Shown piece by piece: positions 16,140 to 25,229 of a stretch of DNA of 64,000 bases. The translations under genes were made by a program, and so were the position numbers. The DNA is taken from contig NZ_JACIEK010000005.1 in assembly GCF_014196835.1 (NCBI RefSeq), forward strand, positions 130,811 through 194,810. Direction: 5' to 3'. This DNA is from Aureimonas pseudogalii. GTDB taxonomy: Bacteria; Pseudomonadota; Alphaproteobacteria; Rhizobiales; Rhizobiaceae. How positions within the stretch are numbered: position 1 is the first letter of the stretch; every line of letters begins with the position of its first letter. Below the pieces are notes generated by a model. It was not told the DNA's origin. It ran no database searches and saw only the letters and a program-made list of their open reading frames with translations.

Positions 16140-16736
16140 TTAGCCGATGCGTCCGACCACCGATCCCGTCGCCTGCCGGGCGGTCTGCCACCCGCCGAGG
16201 ACGTCGTTCCAGAGCGCTCCGAAACGTGTGGGGGCCGCCGGTTCGGCTTGCATGAAACGTCCCGCATCGCCGCCATCGGTAGGGGTCTTCAGCTGCGAGG
16301 GGGCGGCAGCGTCTTCGGCGGCGCGGGAGATCGCGGCGCCGACCGGCTCGCGCTGCGCGACCCGCAGGAGCAGCGGGTCGCGCGACTCGCAGGCTGGATG
16401 GCATTCGTCGAAGCGCAGCGTCTCGGAGGCGAGGCTCGCCAGCCCGGCGCTGCGAACCGCGACGACGGGCGCGGCCCGCGACGCGCGACCGGTTCGCACG
16501 CGCACCACCGCTTCTGCAATGCTCGGCGAGCGGGTACGGGCGTCCCGGCCGGCGGGCACGGGAAGGCGGGCTTCCCGCAGGCTTGCCGGCGCGACGTTTT
16601 CGACCGCAGGTGCCGGGTGCGCGGCGGCGGCGGGCCTCCCGACTTCGTCCGCTTGCGCGAGGGCGGACGAACGTCCGAACGAGCCCCCGTCGTCGGCGAG
16701 TTGCGACCAGTCGACCCCGGCAAGGGTGTGCTCCAT
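16140..16736 (-). CDS. Uncharacterised alanine-rich protein
   Basis: A 198-residue product starting MEHTLAGVDWSQLADDGG. It is rich in Ala, Arg, Pro and Ser, has no transmembrane helix and shows no recognised motif. The C-terminal part (RFGALWNDVLGGWQTARQATGSV) is the most protein-like, with possible amphipathic helices. The start lies three bases after the stop of a 36-codon gene and has no Shine-Dalgarno sequence of its own, which suggests translational coupling. The opposite strand is also open over most of this stretch, but its product is a low-complexity Ser/Arg/Ala chain without a ribosome binding site, so I favour the minus strand. A real gene is likely but not certain. Confidence 0.45.
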   Translation of the reverse strand: MEHTLAGVDWSQLADDGGSFGRSSALAQADEVGRPAAAAHPAPAVENVAPASLREARLPVPAGRDARTRSPSIAEAVVRVRTGRASRAAPVVAVRSAGLASLASETLRFDECHPACESRDPLLLRVAQREPVGAAISRAAEDAAAPSQLKTPTDGGDAGRFMQAEPAAPTRFGALWNDVLGGWQTARQATGSVVGRIG

Positions 16737-16739
16737 CTG

Positions 16740-16850
16740 CTAAGCCGCCTGCAGGGCGACCATGACCGTGCCCGACACCAGCGCCTGGACGGCGAGGCGG
16801 CGGGCGAGGTTGCCGGTCAGCGACAGGCCGCGGGTCCAGTTGCGCTGCAT
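16740..16850 (-). CDS. Very small protein (36 residues) with one hydrophobic segment
   Basis: The short frame starts MQRNWTRGLSLTGNLARRL and ends in the hydrophobic AVQALVSGTVMVALQAA, giving a basic N-terminus followed by a possible membrane-inserting helix. A good ribosome binding site (GGAG, about 9 bases before the ATG) precedes it. The stop is followed after three bases by the start of the 198-residue gene. Small size makes the call uncertain; ribosome binding site, composition and coupling support it. Confidence 0.4.
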   Translation of the reverse strand: MQRNWTRGLSLTGNLARRLAVQALVSGTVMVALQAA

Positions 16851-16918
16851 CGGTTCATCTCCGTCTCGAACCTTTGCAGGGTGCGGGAATTCCGCGACAG
16901 GTTTCGGGCCGTGATGTT

Positions 16919-16937
16919 ACGTTTCGTATCCAAACGT
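16919..16937. promoter_or_regulatory. Inverted repeat ACGTTT-N7-AAACGT upstream of the small minus-strand genes
   Basis: Perfect 6-bp arms (16919-16924 and 16932-16937) flank cgtatcc in the gap between the epoxide hydrolase stop (16965) and the start of the 36-codon gene (16850). It is placed as an operator would be for the two small genes. No regulator is suggested by the sequence. Confidence 0.3.
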
Positions 16938-16964
16938 CTCGCCGATGTTGCCGCCTTGCCGGCC

Positions 16965-18110
16965 CTAGCCGAGCGATCGCGCCCAGTCGCGCAGGTCGTC
17001 CACGAAGAGCGCGGGTTCCTCCATCGCCGCGAAGTGCCCACCGCGTTCCATGTCGCGCCAGCGCTCCACCCGGTAGCCGCGCTCCACCCAGCTTCGCGGC
17101 GGGTTGGGCGAGCGGGGGTCGGGATAGGCCGAGAAGGCGGTGGGCACCTCGGCCCGCTGCCCGGCGGCCATCTTGCGCACGCCCTCTTCTGCCGCACCCG
17201 CATAGATCCAGGCGGCCGTCGTGAAAGCGTCGTTCATGACGTAGATCATCACATCGGTCAGCAGTTGGTCGAGCGTGAACACCTCCTCGAAGCGTTTGTG
17301 GCGAAGGTCCGCCCAGTCGTGGAAGCGCTCTACCAGCCACGCCGCCTGCGCCATCGGATTGCCGGCCATCGCATAGGCGAGGGATTGCGGCTTCGTGCCC
17401 TGCAGGTGCGAATAGCCGCCGAGCCGCTGCTGCGCGTCGTCGAAGTCGGCCTTCCAGGTCTTTTCCTCGGGGGTCTCCGGGTCGCCGGCCGGCTGCACGA
17501 GCAGGTAGTTCAGATGGATCGCCCGGACACTTGCGGGATGGTCGAGCGCGATCCAGGCGCTGACGCCGGCGCCCCAGTCGCCGCCTTGCGCGAGATAGCG
17601 GGGATAGCCGAAGCCCTCGCGCATCATCGTGTCGAAGAGGCGTGCCACGGTGCGCGGGCCGATCGGCCGCGTCGGCTTGCCCGAGAAACCGAACCCCGGC
17701 AGCGAGGGGATCACGAGGTCGAACGCATCCTCCGCGCGCCCGCCGAAGCGGCTGGGAAAGGCGAGGGGTTCGGCGACCTGCCAGAACTCGTAGATCGACC
17801 CCGGCCAGCCATGCGTCAGGAGCAGCGGGCGGCGCCCCTCGGCCTCGCCGACGAGATGGACGGCATGGATGTCGAGATCCTCGACGCGCACGGTGAACTG
17901 CGGAAAGCGGTTGAGCTCGCGCTCGGCGGCAGCGGGAACGAACCCGTCGAGCCAGTACTGTCGCAGCCTCTCCAGAAAGGCCGGGTCGCAGCCGTAGCGC
18001 CAGCCGTCGCCGTCTGCGCTGTCCGGGGCGAGAGGCGGGTGGAAGGCGCGGACCTGTTCCATGATCCGGCGCAACTTCGCCTCGTCCCATGTAATCTCGA
18101 AGCGCTGCAT
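16965..18110 (-). CDS. Epoxide hydrolase (alpha/beta-hydrolase with EHN N-terminal domain)
   Basis: A 381-residue enzyme of the microsomal-type epoxide hydrolase family, expected to hydrate epoxides to diols through a covalent ester intermediate. The N-terminal lid domain (FEITWDEAKLRRIMEQV) precedes the alpha/beta-hydrolase core. Motifs are the oxyanion HGWPGSIYEFW, the GFGFSGKPTRPIG segment, the nucleophile elbow GGDWGAGVSAWIALDHP (Asp), and C-terminal RGGHFAAMEEP with the catalytic His. The start at 18110 (MQRFEITW) follows GGAG by 9 bases. An in-frame start at 18149 would add 13 atypical residues. The neighbouring MFS exporter on the same strand hints at a detoxification role, which is inference only. 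Confidence 0.9.
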   Translation of the reverse strand: MQRFEITWDEAKLRRIMEQVRAFHPPLAPDSADGDGWRYGCDPAFLERLRQYWLDGFVPAAAERELNRFPQFTVRVEDLDIHAVHLVGEAEGRRPLLLTHGWPGSIYEFWQVAEPLAFPSRFGGRAEDAFDLVIPSLPGFGFSGKPTRPIGPRTVARLFDTMMREGFGYPRYLAQGGDWGAGVSAWIALDHPASVRAIHLNYLLVQPAGDPETPEEKTWKADFDDAQQRLGGYSHLQGTKPQSLAYAMAGNPMAQAAWLVERFHDWADLRHKRFEEVFTLDQLLTDVMIYVMNDAFTTAAWIYAGAAEEGVRKMAAGQRAEVPTAFSAYPDPRSPNPPRSWVERGYRVERWRDMERGGHFAAMEEPALFVDDLRDWARSLG

Positions 18111-18257
18111 GGTGGGTGTCTCCGTCGAGGCGCCGGTTCCCGGCACCAATGGAGACTGAATCTGGTCTCGCCGACATGGCGGGCCAGCGGCACCGGGGTC
18201 GGAAATCTTCGCCGGCCACCGGTCGGATCGCGACCGCGCCGCCCGGCGGCTCCGAGT

Positions 18258-19652
18258 TCAGCCGTCGATGTCGGCGGCTTGCGGGGCTGCCACCGGCGCG
18301 GCGTCGGGGACGAAGCGGCGCATCGCGCTCGGCACGATGCCGGCGGCTGCCAGACACGTCGCGAGGACGAGGGCGGTCGGTACCGCATGGCTGGGAACGA
18401 GGCCGAAGATGACGGCGAGGAACGCCACGCCCAACGACTGGCCGACGAGCCGCGCCGTGGACTGGATGCCGCTGGCGCCGCCAGAACGCTCGCGCGGGGC
18501 GCTGGCGATCAGCACCTTGTTGTTGGGCGACTGGAACAGACCGAAGCCGAGGCCGGCCACCACGAGGCGCCAGACGAGATCGGCATCGCTCGGCGCGGCG
18601 GGAAGCCAGACGAGCGCGAAGAGGCCGGCGGCGAAAACCGCGAGGCCGAATGCGGCGAGGCGACCGGGCTCGAAGCGATCGGCCAGCCGCCCCGAGACGA
18701 AGGCGGCGAGTGCGGTGGCGATCGGCCACGGCGTCATCAGCAGCCCGGTCTCGGCGGCGCTGCGCCCCAGTGTGTCGTGGAGCAGGAAGGGCAGTGATAC
18801 GAAGGCGATGCCTTGCGCGCTGAAGGAGCAGATCGAGGTGATCGCCGAGAGCGCGAAGACGGGCCGCGCCAGAAGATCGACCGGCAGGAGCGGCGCCGCG
18901 AGGCCGAGTTGGCTGCGCACGAAGACGATGCCGACGCCGAGCCCAAGCACGATCTGCCCGATCGCCAGCGCCGCACCCTCGGCATGGCCGAGCCCGTTGA
19001 TGCCGGAGATGACGAGGCCGAACGTCGCTGCGCTGAGCAGCGCGCTGCGAACGTCGAACGGATGGGGCGAGCGCGGCGTGTGGGGCAGGGTGCGCGATCC
19101 CACGAGAAGCGCCAGGATCCCGATGGGAACGTTGATCAGGAACAGCGCCTGCCACGGCGCCACCGTCAGGATCAGCCCTGCGATGGATGGGCCGGCGGCC
19201 GAGGAGACGCCGACGATCATCGCGACGTTGCCGACCGCGCGTCCCAGCATGGCGCGCGGAAAGATGAACCGCACGAGCGCGATGTTGATGCTCATCACGC
19301 CGGCGGCGCCGAGCCCCTGCAAGGCGCGAGCGGCCACGAGCAGGGGCAGCGAACTCGACAGCGCGCAGAGAAGCGACGCGATCGTGAAGAGCGCGAGACC
19401 GCCGAGATAGACGCGGCGATAGCCGATGCGCTCGCCGAGCGAGGCCAGCGGCAGCAGCACCATGGTCACGGCGAGCTGGTAGGCGTTCACCACCCAGATC
19501 GCATCGACGGGCCGGATGCCGAGCTCGCGCGTGATCGGCGGCAGCGCGATGTTGGCGATGGCGCCGTCGAGGACCGCGACGAAGAGGGCGAGCGCGATCG
19601 TCGCGAAGGCGAGATTGCGCTGCCGCTGGGGAAGACCGTCTTGCGGATGCAT
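18258..19652 (-). CDS. MFS transporter, DHA2-like drug exporter
   Basis: A 464-residue inner-membrane protein with about 14 hydrophobic segments, the size and pattern of the DHA2 (EmrB/QacA) proton-antiport drug exporters. Marks include the N-terminal FVAVLDGAIANIALPPITREL (helix 1, matching the motif D1 area), GERIGYRRVYLGGLALF (motif A, loop 2-3) and ALQGLGAAGVMSINIALVRFIFP (helix 4). The substrate is unknown. It lies 148 bases upstream of the epoxide hydrolase on the same strand and could be co-transcribed. Both strands are open here, but only this frame gives a membrane protein with recognisable motifs. Confidence 0.88.
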   Translation of the reverse strand: MHPQDGLPQRQRNLAFATIALALFVAVLDGAIANIALPPITRELGIRPVDAIWVVNAYQLAVTMVLLPLASLGERIGYRRVYLGGLALFTIASLLCALSSSLPLLVAARALQGLGAAGVMSINIALVRFIFPRAMLGRAVGNVAMIVGVSSAAGPSIAGLILTVAPWQALFLINVPIGILALLVGSRTLPHTPRSPHPFDVRSALLSAATFGLVISGINGLGHAEGAALAIGQIVLGLGVGIVFVRSQLGLAAPLLPVDLLARPVFALSAITSICSFSAQGIAFVSLPFLLHDTLGRSAAETGLLMTPWPIATALAAFVSGRLADRFEPGRLAAFGLAVFAAGLFALVWLPAAPSDADLVWRLVVAGLGFGLFQSPNNKVLIASAPRERSGGASGIQSTARLVGQSLGVAFLAVIFGLVPSHAVPTALVLATCLAAAGIVPSAMRRFVPDAAPVAAPQAADIDG

Positions 19653-19864
19653 GCGGAACGCCTGTGGGGGTCCGGCAGGACCGACCCATCCATCGAAGCC
19701 TCGGATGGGCCGCTGGTATCGCGATCACCGAGCCGTGACCAGTCCGCCGAGATGCCCGAACGGCATTTTCGTCAGCATCCCATGCTATTCCGGCGGGATT
19801 TCCGAAGCGTAAGACATCGTGCCGCAGCGAGCAGGGTGGTTTGTCCCGCACCCGCGAGAGAGCC

Positions 19865-20056
19865 TTAAAGGCTGGGATAGAACATTCCGAGCTGGGCCTG
19901 TGGCTGCGTCTCGCTCAACACCAGCTTGAACCGACCATCCGGGTCTTCCACCCAGCGAGCGATGTCCTCGGTCCGCAAGTCCAGTGAATATTCTTTAAAG
20001 CTTACTGGTCCCGGTGTCTTCGCATGTGCAACATCTCGCCAGCTGACAGTGAGCAT
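19865..20056 (-). CDS. Small protein of unknown function (63 residues)
   Basis: The frame begins MLTVSWRDVAHAKTPGPVSF and ends QAQLGMFYPSL. The balanced soluble composition includes VEDPDGRFKLVL, which reads like a beta-strand pair, and there is no membrane segment. GAGG sits nine bases before the ATG at 20056. I do not recognise the family. It is separated by 146 bases from the downstream-reading response regulator gene on the same strand, so a functional link is possible but unproven. The stretch 19653-19864 between it and the MFS gene shows nothing else convincing. Confidence 0.55.
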   Translation of the reverse strand: MLTVSWRDVAHAKTPGPVSFKEYSLDLRTEDIARWVEDPDGRFKLVLSETQPQAQLGMFYPSL

Positions 20057-20202
20057 CTTCCTGGACCTCGTCGGTTGATTGCTATGAAGATACATGAAGG
20101 ATCTGACCAGAGCATGTCTCGATTGGGAAAATTTGTTGGTGTGTCGGCGAAGACACGTGACCGCCGGGAATGGCGCTGAGTTCGCGATAGGAGATCCAAC
20201 GT

Positions 20203-20622
20203 CTATCCGGCGGCTTCGTCTTTGCCCGGTTCGTCGTTCGACCGTTCCTCCACCGGCAGAGCGCCAAGCGATTTCTGCACGGACTCGAGCACGAGGTCGG
20301 GCGTGAACGGCTTGTTGATGAACTGCGCTCCCGCCGGCAGGTCGTGAGGGCCCGGCCCGATTGCGCCGGACGCGACGATGACGCAGACATGCGGCCAGCC
20401 CTCGGCCACACGTCGCGCCAAGGCGAACCCATCGAGTTCGCCGGGCATCTGCACGTCCGTGAAGAGAAGCCGAAGGCTCATGTGCTGGTCGAGCAGCGCA
20501 TAGGCCTCGTCGGCGTTGCGCGCTTCCACGACGTGGAACCCGGCCTCGCTCAGAATGTCGCCGGCATCCATGCGGATCAACGGTTCGTCGTCCACCACGA
20601 GGGCGATAGGTGGCTGTGACAT
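20203..20622 (-). CDS. Single-domain response regulator (CheY-like)
   Basis: A 139-residue receiver domain without an output domain. It has the acidic pocket VVDDEPL (Asp11, Asp12), phospho-acceptor Asp56 in LLFTDVQMPG, the switch Ser in VIVASGA and Lys104 in FINKPF. A short acidic tail ends the protein. Such regulators act through protein-protein contacts, often in phosphorelays or the general stress response of alphaproteobacteria, but no partner kinase is adjacent. GAGGG lies 4 bases before the ATG. The plus-strand small RNA starts about 175 bases upstream of its start and reads away from it. Confidence 0.88.
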   Translation of the reverse strand: MSQPPIALVVDDEPLIRMDAGDILSEAGFHVVEARNADEAYALLDQHMSLRLLFTDVQMPGELDGFALARRVAEGWPHVCVIVASGAIGPGPHDLPAGAQFINKPFTPDLVLESVQKSLGALPVEERSNDEPGKDEAAG

Positions 20623-20797
20623 CGGACCCTCGGTCGTTTCGATAGGGAAACAAGCCGAGGGGCACGGATCGGTTCCCGCGAACGCGATCGATCCACAGAC
20701 GATCGGCCACCGCCTCCAATCCGGTGGCGTCCCGCCCGACCCCGGCACAGAGACCGCATGGTTGCGCTGCGGCATAGCTCCCATGCAAAATCGCGCA

Positions 20798-20901
20798 TTC
20801 TCTCCTGCAGCGCAGCATGGCATGGTGGCTTTGCATCGTTTCCTCCCAGATCCATGCACAAACTGGCCCGCTCGGTCCTCCCCCGAGCGGGCTATTTTTT
20901 T
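20798..20901 (+). ncRNA. Putative small RNA with two anti-Shine-Dalgarno loops (copy at 20.8 kb)
   Basis: A plus-strand transcript is implied by a strong intrinsic terminator: arms 20866-20875 and 20883-20892 (GCCCGCTCGG and its complement), loop TCCTCCC, then a run of seven T. Upstream, TGCAT and ATGCA arms enclose a loop carrying CGTTTCCTCCCAGATCC. Both loops therefore expose UCCUCCC, complementary to ribosome binding sites. A possible promoter is TTGCGC (20762-20767) and CAAAAT (20786-20791) with 18-base spacing. Both flanking protein genes are on the minus strand, so the terminator belongs to neither. The architecture matches the element at 14.0 kb and resembles alpha-r14/AbcR-type sRNAs, by eye only. 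Confidence 0.68.
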
Positions 20902-20920
20902 GTCCGGCCGTCCGCTGCGA

Positions 20921-22714
<1,794 letters not shown>

Positions 22715-22849
22715 GGCGAACTCCTGGGCGGGCGGGAAGCGGCTGGTGCTTGGAACGCCCGGCCGAATAGCGGTTTCGGCAGGGGAGAGAGGCCAGCCGT
22801 CGCCGACGTCAAGCGGCGGACGAATGTCGGCCGAAGCGGGGGGCGTCGG

Positions 22850-23479
22850 TCAGGCCAGATCGCGCGAGCCCACGATGTGAACGCCCGGCCGTCCCGTCAG
22901 CGCCGCTTCGACGAGCGTCTCGGCAATGCGCGGCGCCGGATGGAGCCGAAGCCGGCGCGGCAGGATCGGAGACAGCCAGCCGCTCGCCGATTGGGCCAGT
23001 CGTTCGGCGGGTCGGCTCTCAATGCGCTCGCCGCCGATCAGGCCGGGGCGCACGAAGGTGAGCGAGGGAAATCCGAGGGCTGCGAGGTCTTCCTCCAGTT
23101 CACCCTTCACGCGAAGATAGAAGAAGCGCGACGCGGCGTCGGCGCCGGCGGAGGACGTCAGCGCAATCCGCCGTGCGCCGCACTCGCGCGCCCATCCGGC
23201 CAGAGCGAGCGGAAGATCGTGGTCGACGCGGCGGAACTCCGGCTTCGATCCGGCGCGCGCGAGCGTCGTGCCGAAGGCGAGGATCACGGCATCGAGCGGC
23301 CGCTCGCCCGCCGTCTCCGGCCATCGCACGAGATCGACGAGCGGCGCGTCGAGCTTGGCATGGAGCGGGAGCGACCGCCGCACGGGCGCGAGGACTTCGC
23401 TGACGCGCTCGTCGGCGAGCAGGCGTTCCAGCACGTGGCCGCCCACCAGCCCGGTGGCTCCGAGGAGCAGGATCTTCAT
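22850..23479 (-). CDS. NAD(P)-binding atypical SDR (TIP30/HTATIP2-like oxidoreductase)
   Basis: A 209-residue single-domain Rossmann protein. The N-terminus MKILLLGATGLVGGHVLERLL has the GxxGxxG nucleotide motif, followed by AFGTTLARAGS and RIALTSSAGADAASRFFYLRVKGELE. This last stretch is the substrate-side region of the TIP30-like atypical SDRs, with Tyr-x3-Lys present as YLRVK. LTFVRPGLIGG closes the core. The role in bacteria is mostly unknown and no substrate is suggested. It ends 28 bases upstream of the transglutaminase gene start-to-stop block on the same strand, so the two may be co-transcribed. Confidence 0.85.
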   Translation of the reverse strand: MKILLLGATGLVGGHVLERLLADERVSEVLAPVRRSLPLHAKLDAPLVDLVRWPETAGERPLDAVILAFGTTLARAGSKPEFRRVDHDLPLALAGWARECGARRIALTSSAGADAASRFFYLRVKGELEEDLAALGFPSLTFVRPGLIGGERIESRPAERLAQSASGWLSPILPRRLRLHPAPRIAETLVEAALTGRPGVHIVGSRDLA

Positions 23480-23507
23480 CTCGACCGCTCCCGTTCGACG
23501 CCCGGCT

Positions 23508-24374
23508 TCAACTGGCGCCGGCGTCCGGCGCAGGTTCCTCAGTGGAGATGGCGTCGGCGGTGCGTCCGGGAAGCTCGGGCGAGCCGTCGGCGTGCTCGAT
23601 CGTGATCTTCACCGGGCCGGGCTCCATCTCGCCGAAGGGCGAGGAGAACGCGATCTCGGCGGCGTCGCGCCCGACGCCGATACGCACGAGCCCGTCGAGA
23701 TTGGCCTGCCGCGTGCCGTCGAAGAGCCACCAGCGCCCGTCCAGATACGCCTCGAACACGGCGTGGAAGTCGCGCGGCTCCAGCCCGTAGGCGTAGCAGG
23801 AGACGAAGCGGGCGGGGATGTTCAGCGCCCGGCAGAAGGCGATGCCGAGATGGGCAAAGTCGCGGCAGACGCCGGCGCGCAGGATCAGGCTTTCGTCGGC
23901 CGTGGTCTGCTCGTCCGACGAGCCGCGGCGATAGTCGAGATTGTCGTAGAGCCAGTTGCAGATGGCGGTGACGCGGCCATGACCCTTCGGCAGGTGGCCG
24001 AACTCCTTCTGGGCGAAGGCGGCAAGGCGATCCGACGAGACGAAGCGCGACGGCAGGAGAAAGGGCATGATGTCGAGGGGCAGTGCGGCGAGCGGCGTTT
24101 CGTCGATGCCGGCCGGGTCGGCGCGGAAGACGTCGAGCGTCACCTCCGCCTCGTAATGGACGTTGAGCGGGCCGGGCTGCGCCTCGATGGCGAAATAGCG
24201 GTTCTGCACGGAGGGCACCGTGTAGACGCGGCGCGCGGCGTCGGGTGTGATCGTCAGGCGCTCCACCAGATCGTGGTGGCGCTGGAGCTTCGCCACTTCG
24301 AGGTTGAAAATGAAGACGGTGGTCGACTTGATCTCATAGGACAGATCGCAGCCCAGCTTGTATCGCACCGTCAT
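23508..24374 (-). CDS. Transglutaminase-like cysteine peptidase family protein
   Basis: A 288-residue cytoplasmic protein with an N-terminal beta domain (residues 1-130; VRYKLGCDLSYEIKS) and a transglutaminase-core domain. The catalytic triad appears as GVCRDFAHLGIAFCRALNIPAR (Cys), DFHAVFEAYLDG (His) and WWLFDGTR (Asp). Bacterial members act as peptidases or amide hydrolases and are often encoded beside ATP-grasp/alpha-E gene pairs, which are absent here. ATG 24374 is chosen because GAGGG lies seven bases upstream and the family N-terminus starts there; the frame stays open further upstream. A palindrome at 24437-24452 sits in the promoter region. Confidence 0.88.
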   Translation of the reverse strand: MTVRYKLGCDLSYEIKSTTVFIFNLEVAKLQRHHDLVERLTITPDAARRVYTVPSVQNRYFAIEAQPGPLNVHYEAEVTLDVFRADPAGIDETPLAALPLDIMPFLLPSRFVSSDRLAAFAQKEFGHLPKGHGRVTAICNWLYDNLDYRRGSSDEQTTADESLILRAGVCRDFAHLGIAFCRALNIPARFVSCYAYGLEPRDFHAVFEAYLDGRWWLFDGTRQANLDGLVRIGVGRDAAEIAFSSPFGEMEPGPVKITIEHADGSPELPGRTADAISTEEPAPDAGAS

Positions 24375-24436
24375 CGCTCGTCCCTCGCTCAAAGCCTCGA
24401 TCCCCTCGGGTTCGCTCCGGCACGAGGGAAGATGGA

Positions 24437-24452
24437 CTTCGCAACCGCGAAG
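24437..24452. promoter_or_regulatory. CTTCGC-N4-GCGAAG palindrome between divergent genes
   Basis: A perfect 6+4+6 dyad lies between the transglutaminase gene (minus, start 24374) and the glutathione transferase gene (plus, start 24590). The core TTCGC-N4-GCGAA matches the two sites at 3018-3074, including spacing, so one regulator could bind all three. Confidence 0.35.
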
Positions 24453-24589
24453 CGAAGATGGCGCAAGCAGATTTATGCCGGGTATCGAAGACCCCCTTCG
24501 CCGGAAGACGGTGCGTCGCGCTTGAGCGGGCGCTTGGGGCATGCCAAGCCCGTGCCATCCGCATCGATGCCAGAAGGACACGAGATCCC

Positions 24590-25198
24590 ATGAAGCTCTT
24601 CTACAAGCCCGGCGCCTGCTCGCTCGCCCCCCACATCGTCGCCTGCGAGGCGGGCGTCGCGCTCGATCTCGTCTCCGTCGATCTCGCCGCGAAGACGCTT
24701 CCGGACGGCGAGGACTATTTCGCCGTCAACCCGAACGGTTACGTGCCGGCGCTCGACATCGGCGACGGACCGGTGCTCACCGAGGCCTCCGTCGTTGTGC
24801 AGTATCTCGCCGACCGGAACCCCTCGTCCGGCCTGATGCCGCCGGCCGGCGACCCGGCGCGCTACCGGGTGCAGCAGTGGCTCGCCTTCATTTCCACCGA
24901 ACTTCACAAGTCCTTCAGCCCGCTGTTCAAGCCGGGCACGCCGGAGGAGACGAAGACGGCCTCGCGTGCGCTTCTCGACAAGCGCCTCGGCTTTGTCGAT
25001 GCCGCCCTTGCGGATCGCACCTACCTTACGGGCGAAACCTTCACGGCGGCCGACGCCTACGCCTTCACGGTGCTGCGCTGGGCCGCGCCCATGAAGATCG
25101 ACCTGTCGGGCTTTCCTGCGGTGATGCGCTTCATGGCGGCAGCCGGAGCGCGTCCGGGCGTGCGGCAAGCGCTCACTGAAGAAGGCATCGCCGCCTGA
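24590..25198 (+). CDS. Glutathione S-transferase (beta-class-like)
   Basis: A 202-residue enzyme. The N-terminal thioredoxin-fold domain starts MKLFYKPGACSLAPHIVACE, where Cys10 and Ser11 occupy the positions used by beta-class GSTs. NPNGYVPALDIGDG (cis-Pro) and LTEASVVVQYLAD (glutathione-binding Glu-Ser/Ala) follow. The C-terminal helical domain covers residues 85-202, with TYLTGETFTAADAYAFTVLRWA carrying the N-capping motif. It probably conjugates or isomerises electrophiles with glutathione in the cytoplasm. It is a single-gene unit ended by a hairpin shared with the convergent dinB. Confidence 0.93.
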   Translation: MKLFYKPGACSLAPHIVACEAGVALDLVSVDLAAKTLPDGEDYFAVNPNGYVPALDIGDGPVLTEASVVVQYLADRNPSSGLMPPAGDPARYRVQQWLAFISTELHKSFSPLFKPGTPEETKTASRALLDKRLGFVDAALADRTYLTGETFTAADAYAFTVLRWAAPMKIDLSGFPAVMRFMAAAGARPGVRQALTEEGIAA

Positions 25199-25205
25199 TT
25201 GGCCT

Positions 25206-25228
25206 GGGGGCCGGCGCGTCCGGCCCCC
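25206..25228. terminator. GC-rich hairpin between convergent GST and dinB genes
   Basis: Nine-base arms GGGGGCCGG (25206-25214) and CCGGCCCCC (25220-25228) enclose CGCGT, directly between the two stop codons. It has no T-run but is placed as a bidirectional terminator. Confidence 0.5.
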
Positions 25229-25229
25229 G

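Noticed and set aside
16147-16743. A 198-codon plus-strand frame opposite the alanine-rich gene
   Set aside because: Its Ser/Arg/Cys-rich product has no motif and no ribosome binding site; the minus-strand frame has coupling and a more natural composition.
16855-19851. A 998-codon minus-strand frame across the epoxide hydrolase and MFS genes
   Set aside because: It is out of frame with two genes on the same strand that carry clear family motifs, and its composition is Arg-rich and unstructured.
20866-20892. A terminator for the GH15 or response-regulator gene
   Set aside because: The T-run is on the plus strand while both genes are on the minus strand, so the hairpin must end a separate plus-strand transcript.
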